Shown in pieces: positions 15,005 to 21,169 of a stretch of 27,634 bases of DNA (within the stretch, counting starts at the first letter, position 1; each line of letters opens with the position of its first letter). Source of the DNA: a bacterium (lineage in GTDB: Bacteria; Desulfobacterota; JAPLJL01); NCBI GenBank assembly GCA_028713675.1, contig JAQTNV010000044.1, positions 1-27,634 on the forward strand, read 5' to 3'. A program made the translations under genes and the position numbers. Under the pieces are notes generated by a model, which was not told the DNA's origin, made no database searches, and was given only the letters and a program-made list of their open reading frames with translations.

Positions 15005-15919
15005 ATGATTTTAAAACCGCAACTTAAAAACCTGACTTTGGACATTCGTATTCTTGGATCAACTATAAAATTCAGATTCTGGCTGGGCATCGTTGGCCTA
15101 ATCCTATCCTTAATTTTTTATCATACCGATTTATATGCGGGTGGATATCCAGATTCAGCTACTGCAATTAGCTATCCTGATTCTCAAACAGCAATTGGAT
15201 CGGACGTTATCAAGTGCCCAAATATCAATATAAAATTAGAAGGCGTTGGAAGAAATTGGAGGTTTAAATTTAAACCTCCTATCGATATAGATTGGAAAAG
15301 TTTGGCACCCAAAGAGATACGTACTCTTAATTTTAAAAAGCCAGATTCTAAAGTTATAAATAAATTTAAGCTTGATGCTTATGGACATCATTATTATTTT
15401 TCTTCTCAGTTAAATCCTATATTGGAAAAATGTTTTTATTATTATCTAGCTACGAGTGACGGCATAATTAATTTAAAACCAATAAATATGATTGGTGTTT
15501 TAAATGTTTCCATAGAGGAATTATATAAGCGACCAATAAACAAGAAGAGAGTTTTTTATAATGGTATGATATTAGTAGAACCTGTAGGGCGGAGAAAGAC
15601 AATTTCGTTAGGAGTGTTGGTTATTTCAACTAAAAAATTAATAATTAGTGTTAAAGAGCTAGATCCTAAAATTAATACTGATTTAATAAATATTATAAAA
15701 GCGAAATATCCAGATAATATTGTTTATAAAGATCGTCTTGAAGATTATGATACAGCTAAAATTTTAAAATTAAATATTATTAGCGAAGGAGAATATCTAT
15801 TTATTGAAAGAAAATTCCTTCCAGGGGGAAGTAACTGTCAATTTAATGATCATTTATTTCAAATTGATAAGAATTTAAAAGAATTAGGAGGCTTTTCTGA
15901 TCAATGTGAGGAGCCATAG
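15005..15919 (+). CDS. Low-GC hypothetical protein with N-terminal signal or anchor
   Basis: 304 residues, not recognised. A hydrophobic segment at about 26-45 (LGIVGLILSLIFYHTDLYA) is preceded by a basic stretch and followed by GGYP; it could be a long signal peptide or a membrane anchor, placing the rest outside the cytoplasm. Just after it is a perfectly spaced 9-residue repeat, YPDSATAIS then YPDSQTAIG (15146-15199). The rest is Lys/Ile/Asn-rich and probably beta-rich (ERKFLPGGSNCQFNDHLFQI near the end). A line I counted has about 30% GC, far below the GC-rich neighbours, and codons favour A/T at third positions. It starts 20 nt after the ORF6N stop, so the two may be transcribed together. 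Horizontal origin is likely; function unknown. Confidence 0.78.
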   Translation: MILKPQLKNLTLDIRILGSTIKFRFWLGIVGLILSLIFYHTDLYAGGYPDSATAISYPDSQTAIGSDVIKCPNINIKLEGVGRNWRFKFKPPIDIDWKSLAPKEIRTLNFKKPDSKVINKFKLDAYGHHYYFSSQLNPILEKCFYYYLATSDGIINLKPINMIGVLNVSIEELYKRPINKKRVFYNGMILVEPVGRRKTISLGVLVISTKKLIISVKELDPKINTDLINIIKAKYPDNIVYKDRLEDYDTAKILKLNIISEGEYLFIERKFLPGGSNCQFNDHLFQIDKNLKELGGFSDQCEEP

Positions 15920-16039
15920 AACAATTAGAATAAGAAATGAAAATACATGTAAAATGTAGGAGTACTTTATTTTACACATCTTCAAAATACAAAGAAATAT
16001 AAAATATAAAAAGTCTTTCTCGCCAACTTAACAACTTCC

Positions 16040-17074
16040 TTATTTAATTTGTCTCGGTTTCCAGCGGGTGGGCTTCAGGGGGCCGATATCCTTAGGGATC
16101 GGGTGGCGAAGAGTGCCTAATTTGTCGAAGGTGATCTGGACAAAATCGCCCGGTTCCAGCCATTGGTCGTTGTCCAGGCCGCAACAGTAGGGGATGGTTC
16201 CCATCCCGATTACGGTCCCCGGATTCAGGGAACGGAAACCGGTGATAAACTCGATCACTTCCCGCGGATGGGCGATGATGTCGCGGGTAGTTCCCGTCCA
16301 GGTGTATCTTTCCCCGATTTTGATTGTAACATTCAGGTTCAGGGGGTCTCCAACCTCGTCTTTTGTCACTAAAAAAGGACCAAGGGCGTTGCCCTTCTCA
16401 AAATCCTTGCTCCGGGCCGGGCCCATAAACCACAACATCTCGGGGGTCTGGATGTCACGCGCGGAAAAGTCGTTGAAAATCACGTAACCGGCAATCAGTT
16501 TTTCTACATCCTGCTTGGGGGTTTCGAAAGGAACCGGACCGGTAACGATCCCAAGCTCGGGTTCAACGTCTAAGTAGGAAGAGTATTTTGGCCAGATCGG
16601 GCTGTCCATGTCGCCGATGATGGATTCATGGTTGCCCTTGTAGTAAATAAATTCCTTCTTTTTCTTAAAACGGTTGAATCGGAGCTGGATTGGAAGCCGC
16701 GCGAGCTTTGAGATCGGCCACTTGGTTTCATACTTGGCCATCGTGATCGCCGAGTTCCGGAGATGCTTGGGGGTAAAGCCGAAATCGAAAAGGGCGGCGG
16801 GCCGGGGGACGGCGGGCAGGATTTTGATTTTATCCAGGGGGAATTTGTCTTCCGGTTTCAGGGAAGCGAATTCTTTTTCCCCCTTTTGCTGAAGTGCGCG
16901 GGCCAGGTCTTCGCTTCCGGGAAAACCCGAGAGGTATGATTTGATGTCCGCCAACTGGGGATGGCTCTGGCCGAAGCGTTTTTGCAGTGTATCGAATGAC
17001 ACTGCCGTGTCATTTATGACCACACCGAAATTGACGTCAGAACTTTCTTTGATTATGAAGTTTAATAATTTCAT
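16040..17074 (-). CDS. Fumarylacetoacetate hydrolase family protein
   Basis: 344 residues. The FAH fold is recognisable: LFDFGFTPKHLRN carries D97 and H104, spaced as Asp126 and His133 in mammalian FAH; LDVEPELGIV gives E171 and E173; YVIFNDFSARDIQ gives D202; GTVIGMGTIPYCCGLD and LEPGDFVQI follow in the C-terminal half. The family binds Mg or Ca and cleaves C-C bonds of beta-diketo acids, or acts as decarboxylase, hydratase or isomerase in aromatic catabolism. The exact substrate cannot be read from sequence, and no aromatic-degradation genes are nearby. Cytoplasmic. It lies 54 nt downstream of a membrane-protein gene on the same strand, with a dispersed repeat in the gap; no Shine-Dalgarno is seen before the ATG. 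Confidence 0.92.
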   Translation of the reverse strand: MKLLNFIIKESSDVNFGVVINDTAVSFDTLQKRFGQSHPQLADIKSYLSGFPGSEDLARALQQKGEKEFASLKPEDKFPLDKIKILPAVPRPAALFDFGFTPKHLRNSAITMAKYETKWPISKLARLPIQLRFNRFKKKKEFIYYKGNHESIIGDMDSPIWPKYSSYLDVEPELGIVTGPVPFETPKQDVEKLIAGYVIFNDFSARDIQTPEMLWFMGPARSKDFEKGNALGPFLVTKDEVGDPLNLNVTIKIGERYTWTGTTRDIIAHPREVIEFITGFRSLNPGTVIGMGTIPYCCGLDNDQWLEPGDFVQITFDKLGTLRHPIPKDIGPLKPTRWKPRQIK

Positions 17075-17093
17075 TTTTTATTTCGATATTTTT

Positions 17094-17124
17094 AGATTGC
17101 CGCGCCCTTCGGGCTCGCAATGAC
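17094..17124. repeat. Dispersed 'GTCATTGCGAGC...GCAATCT' repeat
   Basis: On the minus strand it reads GTCATTGCGAGCCCGAAGGG and then CGCGGCAATCT. This is a common dispersed bacterial intergenic element, with palindromic parts GCCC/GGGC and ATTGC/GCAAT. It sits between the membrane-protein gene and the FAH-family gene. Confidence 0.7.
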
Positions 17125-17128
17125 TTAA

Positions 17129-17653
17129 TTATGGTTTATATTTTCTGGCCACAAAGAAGGACATAATCAGAACTGAAGCGAAGGCCGAAAGCCATTTAAG
17201 ATTAGTACAAGTCCCGCTGATGGCCACCAGCGTGGGGGTCAGGCAGGCCCGGTGAAAAATCATGATCAGGTGAAACGTGTTCTCGAGTGCGTCCAGGATC
17301 CCGGCGATGAAGGGAAGCGTGAAAGCAAAAAGGATAAAAGGAGACGGGGCCCGGTCGGCACGATGGGTCAGGTAGGCGATGCCGCTCGCCAGGCAGACGG
17401 AATAGAGGATGACATGGGGGTAATCGAAATAGAAATGGCTCAGGTAAATATTGAGGCCGGCATCGCCCCATTTCGCCAGGATATCGGAAAAAACCTGGCT
17501 GGAAAAGGTTAGCTGGAGCCGGATGGCGTCATGGCCGAGCCGGGAGAGAATGGAATAAATAATGCCCTGGTTAATAAGATAAAGAATGCCGAAGACTAAC
17601 GCGATCTTGCGGGAAGCTAATTTCCCATAACAGGCAGATAGAATATTTCTCAA
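17129..17653 (-). CDS. Small integral membrane protein, hypothetical
   Basis: 174 residues with about four membrane segments: IALVFGILYLINQGIIYSIL near 17-36, VILYSVCLASGIAYL near 80-94, PFILFAFTLPFIAGILDAL near 104-122, and LSAFASVLIMSFFVA near 154-168. The start is TTG at 17653, supported by a perfect AAGGAGGT 4 nt upstream; the first residues are then MRNILSACYGKLASRKIALV. No family recognised. It is the first gene of a probable pair with the FAH-family gene and is transcribed away from the TetR gene. A possible promoter lies at 17699-17726. Confidence 0.78.
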   Translation of the reverse strand: MRNILSACYGKLASRKIALVFGILYLINQGIIYSILSRLGHDAIRLQLTFSSQVFSDILAKWGDAGLNIYLSHFYFDYPHVILYSVCLASGIAYLTHRADRAPSPFILFAFTLPFIAGILDALENTFHLIMIFHRACLTPTLVAISGTCTNLKWLSAFASVLIMSFFVARKYKP

Positions 17654-17698
17654 AAATACCTCCTTAAATATTACAAACAGGCTTGGTCAACGAATAAG

Positions 17699-17726
17699 AT
17701 AATACTACCGTTGATTGATAAATCAA
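17699..17726 (-). promoter_or_regulatory. Possible sigma70-type promoter for the membrane-protein/FAH pair
   Basis: On the minus strand: TTGATT (17726-17721), a 16-nt spacer, TATTAT (17704-17699). The -35 sits in the TTGATT-GATA-AATCAA inverted repeat at 17711-17726, which could be a regulator site. Confidence 0.4.
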
Positions 17727-17737
17727 TCCTTACATGC

Positions 17738-17809
17738 TGTCATTCCAGCGGAAGCTGGAATCCAGTTATTCTCGAAATTTTCTGGATCCCTGCTTTCGCA
17801 GGGATGACA
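17738..17809. repeat. Dispersed 72-bp palindromic element with TGTCAT(T/C)CC ends
   Basis: It begins TGTCATTCCAGC and ends GCAGGGATGACA, with inner AATCCAG / CTGGAT pairing. This is a widespread bacterial intergenic element, often falsely translated as WIPAFAGMT. Confidence 0.85.
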
Positions 17810-17927
17810 AACGACTTCAGGACATTCTTTAGATACGATTCGGTTTTTTTCTATGTTTCTCGGGCAAAATTGCTCGGGCCGGGCAAGCCCGTAATGAGAA
17901 CATTCAAAAGTATTGTTTCGCTCTCCC

Positions 17928-17957
17928 TTGACAATTTAATGGTAAGTGTGTACTTAC
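17928..17957 (+). promoter_or_regulatory. tetR promoter with candidate operator
   Basis: A perfect TTGACA at 17928-17933 is followed by the inverted repeat GTAAGT-GTGT-ACTTAC (17942-17957), which covers the spacer and -10 area. It ends 9 nt before the TetR ATG. This placement is classical for TetR autorepression. The -10 is weak by consensus and falls in or next to the right arm (TACTTA). Confidence 0.6.
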
Positions 17958-17966
17958 TTATGGACC

Positions 17967-18599
17967 ATGGCCCGGACCAAAACCATCAGCGATGAGAAAA
18001 TAATCGCGGCGGCGCGCGAAGAATTCATCAAACAGGGATTCGGCGCTTCCACCATGGCCATCGCCAGGCGGGCGGGGGTTTCCGAGACCCTGCTTTTCAA
18101 GCGGTTCGGCACCAAGAATGCCATTTTTGCCAAGGCCATGGGATTCGAAGACCCGCCCCTTTGGGTGAAGACACTCGAAGGTCTCGAAGGCCAGGGGGAG
18201 GTCCGGGAAAATATCAAGAAGATATCCAGGATGATGACGGAATTCATGATGGAAGTTCTTCCCCGCGTGATCATGGCCTGGTCGGCCAGGAACCGGCCGC
18301 CCTTGAAGGTAATGAGCCAAAAAAACCCGATGCGGAGGGACCTGAAAATACTCGTTGCTTATTTTGAAAAGGAAATGAAAAACGGTCGGATCCGGCCGGG
18401 CAATCCGGAGATCGCCGCCAGAGCACTGATCGGATCCCTGAATCATCTGGTCTTCACTAAAATCATGGGCGTAAAGAGCTGCTCTCCAGCCGGGATGGAT
18501 CAGCAGGTGGAAGAACTGGTTGATCTGCTCTGGGAAGGCCTGGAGCCGGATTCCCAAATCTTGTCACCGGGGTCTTCGGCAAATAACAAACAGGGATAA
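17967..18599 (+). CDS. TetR-family transcriptional regulator
   Basis: About 210 residues from ATG 17967 (MARTKTISDEKIIAAAREEF). The HTH is clear: TMAIARRAGVSETLLFKRFG then TKNAIF, with the usual TetR helix 1 before it. The C-terminal ligand domain is divergent, as in the family. GTG 17946 in the same frame would put the start inside the operator-like inverted repeat, so ATG 17967 is preferred. It lies directly upstream of the efflux operon in the same direction, with 100 nt between that hold a separate promoter. It probably represses its own gene and perhaps the pump, with release by a pump substrate or membrane stress; that is inference from position. Confidence 0.93.
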   Translation: MARTKTISDEKIIAAAREEFIKQGFGASTMAIARRAGVSETLLFKRFGTKNAIFAKAMGFEDPPLWVKTLEGLEGQGEVRENIKKISRMMTEFMMEVLPRVIMAWSARNRPPLKVMSQKNPMRRDLKILVAYFEKEMKNGRIRPGNPEIAARALIGSLNHLVFTKIMGVKSCSPAGMDQQVEELVDLLWEGLEPDSQILSPGSSANNKQG

Positions 18600-18610
18600 T
18601 CGGGAACTAT

Positions 18611-18639
18611 TTGACGTCCAAGCAAGGCATTCTTATATT
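18611..18639 (+). promoter_or_regulatory. sigma70-type promoter of the RND efflux operon
   Basis: TTGACG at 18611-18616, a 17-nt spacer, TATATT at 18634-18639: 5 of 6 in each hexamer with ideal spacing. It starts 11 nt after the tetR stop and lies about 60 nt before the outer-membrane-factor start. No copy of the GTAAGT/ACTTAC operator is seen at it. Confidence 0.65.
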
Positions 18640-18676
18640 TACGTGAATTCTGATCGGTTCTTTATGGAGGGGAACA

Positions 18677-18703
18677 ATGGATTTGAGGGATAAAGGGAGA
18701 TGA
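18677..18703 (+). CDS. Possible 8-codon leader peptide overlapping the outer-membrane-factor start
   Basis: GGAGGGG (18666-18672) is followed 4 nt later by ATG GAT TTG AGG GAT AAA GGG AGA TGA. Its stop overlaps the ATG of the next gene as ATGA. The next gene's nearest GGGAG directly touches its ATG, with a usable GAGGG 10 nt away, so the leader could drive translation by coupling. It may also be chance. Confidence 0.35.
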   Translation: MDLRDKGR

Positions 18704-20049
18704 AAAAAGGTCTCCTTTTAATATTGGCGGTGGTTCTGCTCATTGGTTTGAGGCCCGCCTACGGCGAAGTCGAGCTTTCCCTGGCGAAGGCCCTCGATCT
18801 GGCCAAGGCCAACAACGAGGAGCTGAAGAAGGCCCGCGAGGACCGGGAAACCGGCCGGGACCGGGTGCGGGAGGCCCGGGGGGCTTTTCTCCCGAACCTG
18901 AGCGCTTCCTATGGCTACAACCGCTACTTCGACATCGCGAAGATGGCGCTTTTCGATACCGCCGTTCCGGATGGTGCCGGTGGTTATTCACTGGTTCCGC
19001 ATAAATACCGCGCCAAGTACGACAACGAACACATCTTCGGCCTGACCGCTTCCCAGCTGCTCTTTTCTTCCGGCCGGGTGATGAACTATTACCGCGCGGC
19101 CCGGGCGGGGAACGCCGCTTCCGAATATAACTATACCCGGCAGGAGCGCGCCGTGACCCTGCAGGTGGAGGAAGCCTATCTCAATACCCTGCTCGCCGGG
19201 GAGGCCCGGAAGATCGCCGAGCTTTCCCTCGCCAACACCGAGAAGGACCATGAACTGGTCCTCCAGCGGGAGAAAAGCGGGCTCGGTTCCGAGTTCGAGG
19301 TGATGGGGCACGCGGTGGAGCTCTCCAACCGCCGGATCGAAGCGATCAACGCGGGGAACGGCGAAAAACTGGCCCAGAACTACCTCAAGGTGATCATCGG
19401 GGTCGATCCCGCGGAGGAAATCCGCCTGACTGATTCCTACAACGAAACCTTTCCCGAGCTCGAATATGAAACGCTCAAAAGCCAGATGCTCGACCGTGAG
19501 CCCTCCCTCCGGGCGCTCGAGAACCTGATCAAGGTCAAGGAAAACCTCTACCGGGCCCAGCGGGCCGACTATTTCCCCCTGGTGGCGGCTTTCGGGAGTT
19601 ACTCCTATTCCGGGGACTCGGACAAGTTTTTCCCGAAAAAAAGCGATTACGATCAGACCATCGTAGCCGGGGTGAAAGTGACCGTCCCCATTTACGAGGG
19701 GGGGGTGAAGAACGCCAAGAAAAATGAGGCTTTCCGGGAAGTGACCAAAAGCCGGCTGGAGCTTTCCCGGGTCAAGAAGATGCTTGAGCTCGATCTGGAA
19801 AATACGTACCTGGCCTACCTCTCTTCCCGGAAGACTCTCGAGGGGGTGAGGGACATGGTCAAGCTCGCGGAGAAGGCCTACGGGCTTTCCCAGCTCCGCT
19901 TCGAGAACGGCCTCGGGAGCCTGACCGAGCTCCGGGACGCGGAGCTTTCCCTGACCCGGGCGCGGCTCCTGCTCTCAAAAACCCTGAAAGACGTAAACAT
20001 TAATTTGAATAAGATTCAAAGCTACACAGCCGAGATATCCAAGGAGTAA
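18700..20049 (+). CDS. TolC-family outer membrane efflux protein
   Basis: 449 residues. Signal peptide MKKGLLLILAVVLLIGLRPA, with cleavage probably after AYG. Family features: LSLAKALDLAKANNEELKKA near the N-terminus, AFLPNLSASYGY, and again in the second half YRAQRADYFPLVAAFGSYSY and TVPIYEGGVKNAKKNEA, showing the two-fold repeat of TolC proteins with long helices between. Length fits. It forms the trimeric outer-membrane duct for the adaptor and RND pump encoded next. The adaptor gene starts 3 nt after its stop, with AAGGAG overlapping the 3' end. The gene is GC-rich like the rest of the operon. Confidence 0.95.
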   Translation: MKKGLLLILAVVLLIGLRPAYGEVELSLAKALDLAKANNEELKKAREDRETGRDRVREARGAFLPNLSASYGYNRYFDIAKMALFDTAVPDGAGGYSLVPHKYRAKYDNEHIFGLTASQLLFSSGRVMNYYRAARAGNAASEYNYTRQERAVTLQVEEAYLNTLLAGEARKIAELSLANTEKDHELVLQREKSGLGSEFEVMGHAVELSNRRIEAINAGNGEKLAQNYLKVIIGVDPAEEIRLTDSYNETFPELEYETLKSQMLDREPSLRALENLIKVKENLYRAQRADYFPLVAAFGSYSYSGDSDKFFPKKSDYDQTIVAGVKVTVPIYEGGVKNAKKNEAFREVTKSRLELSRVKKMLELDLENTYLAYLSSRKTLEGVRDMVKLAEKAYGLSQLRFENGLGSLTELRDAELSLTRARLLLSKTLKDVNINLNKIQSYTAEISKE

Positions 20050-20052
20050 ACC

Positions 20053-21159
20053 ATGAAGAAATGGGTCATCCCGATAATTATCGGATTGGTCGTGATCGTG
20101 GGGATCGCCTACCGGATCTCCGTGGTCAAGGGCCAGGAGAATAAGAAGGTCGAGGGGGTCGAGGCGATCCAGATGCGGGAGGGCTTCCCGGTGGAGGTGG
20201 TCCCGGTCCAGGTCGGGCCCTTCGAGGTCTGGCGGGAGATCCCCGGCAAGGTCGAGGGCTACCGGCAGGCGGTCATCTCCACCCCGGTGACCGCCCGGGT
20301 GGCGTCCATCCGTTATCAGGTCGGCGACGAGGTGAAAAAAGACGTCCCGATCATCAACCTGGACGAGAGCGATCCCAAGGATTTTTCCCGGAGCAAGCTC
20401 CTGCGCTCGGTTTACGAGGATTCCCGGAGGGAGTACGAAAGGTACAAGGTCCTGAGCGATTCCGGCGGGATTTCCGCGAACGCCCTGGAAAAGGTCCGCC
20501 TCGCGATGGAATCGGCCAAAACCAACCTGGAACAGGCCGACGCCAACGTCCAGCTCTCCAGCCCCGTATCCGGCACGCTGATGGCGCTTTATGCCCGGGT
20601 GGGGGAACGGGCCGAGCGGGACAAGACCATCGCCGTCGTCTCCGCCGTCGACCAGCTCCGGGTGGTGGCGGCGGTCTCGGACCACGACGTGGCCGAGCTC
20701 AAGCCGGGCCAGGACGTCCGGCTGGTCACCGCCCCCGGGAAGGAACACCGGGGGAAAGTCGAACGGGTTTCCCTGGGGGCCAACCCCGACACCGGTCTTT
20801 TCGACCTCGAGATAATGCTCGATAACGAGGAGCGCAATCTCCGGATCGGCACTTACGTGAATGTCGAGGTCCGGATTTACTCCGAGAAAAAGGCCGCCGC
20901 GGTGGATTCCCGCACCCGCTTCCGCGATTCCGACGGGAAGGAATGCGTCTTCCAGGCCGAGGGAGACATCGCCCACAAGGTGGCGGTCCGGGTGGTGGCG
21001 GAAAATGACGACAATTCCTCCCTGGAGGGCCTGAACCCGGCCTGGCCGGTGGTGCTCACCGGACAGAGCCAGTTGAAGGACGGGGTCAAGCTCCGGATCG
21101 AAAAGGCGGAGAAAATAAGTCAGACAAGTCCGACCGGTCAGACAGGTCGGACTGAATAG
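20053..21159 (+). CDS. RND efflux periplasmic adaptor (membrane fusion protein)
   Basis: 368 residues. An N-terminal membrane anchor or signal (WVIPIIIGLVVIVGIAYRIS) is followed by a half-lipoyl motif (GYRQAVISTPVTARVASIRY then QVGDEVKKD), a helical hairpin (SRREYERYKVLSDSGGISAN ... ESAKTNLEQADANVQLSS), the second lipoyl half (SPVSGTLMALYARVGER), then beta-barrel and membrane-proximal regions (LKPGQDVRLVTAPGKEHRGK). There is no lipobox Cys. The last residues, SQT-SPT-GQT-GRT-E, are encoded by a period-9 DNA repeat and look like a late extension. AAGGAG at 20041-20046 is 6 nt before the ATG. Together with the neighbours it forms a tripartite pump; substrate unknown. Confidence 0.95.
   Translation: MKKWVIPIIIGLVVIVGIAYRISVVKGQENKKVEGVEAIQMREGFPVEVVPVQVGPFEVWREIPGKVEGYRQAVISTPVTARVASIRYQVGDEVKKDVPIINLDESDPKDFSRSKLLRSVYEDSRREYERYKVLSDSGGISANALEKVRLAMESAKTNLEQADANVQLSSPVSGTLMALYARVGERAERDKTIAVVSAVDQLRVVAAVSDHDVAELKPGQDVRLVTAPGKEHRGKVERVSLGANPDTGLFDLEIMLDNEERNLRIGTYVNVEVRIYSEKKAAAVDSRTRFRDSDGKECVFQAEGDIAHKVAVRVVAENDDNSSLEGLNPAWPVVLTGQSQLKDGVKLRIEKAEKISQTSPTGQTGRTE
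21119..21154 (+). repeat. Period-9 repeat forming the adaptor C-terminus; also a hairpin
   Basis: Four units: GTCAGACAA, GTCCGACCG, GTCAGACAG, GTCGGACTG. In frame they encode SQT, SPT, GQT, GRT. AGTCCGACC (21127-21135) and GGTCGGACT (21145-21153) pair as a 9-bp stem just before the RND Shine-Dalgarno. Confidence 0.9.
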
Positions 21160-21169
21160 GAGCTAACGA

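Larger units (their letters stand above)
17654..17966. other. Divergent intergenic region with promoters and a palindromic repeat
   Basis: No gene. It contains a possible minus-strand promoter (17699-17726), a TTGATT/AATCAA inverted repeat (17711-17726), a dispersed palindromic element (17738-17809), and the tetR promoter with operator candidate (17928-17957). Confidence 0.7.

Noticed and set aside
15950-15985. ATGTAAAAT / ATTTTACAC inverted repeat after the low-GC gene as terminator
   Set aside because: AT-only stem, no GC core and no T run; too weak to call.
17711-17995. Frame containing HSSGSWNPVI and FWIPAFAGMT
   Set aside because: This is a well-known false translation of the dispersed TGTCATTCC...GGGATGACA element.
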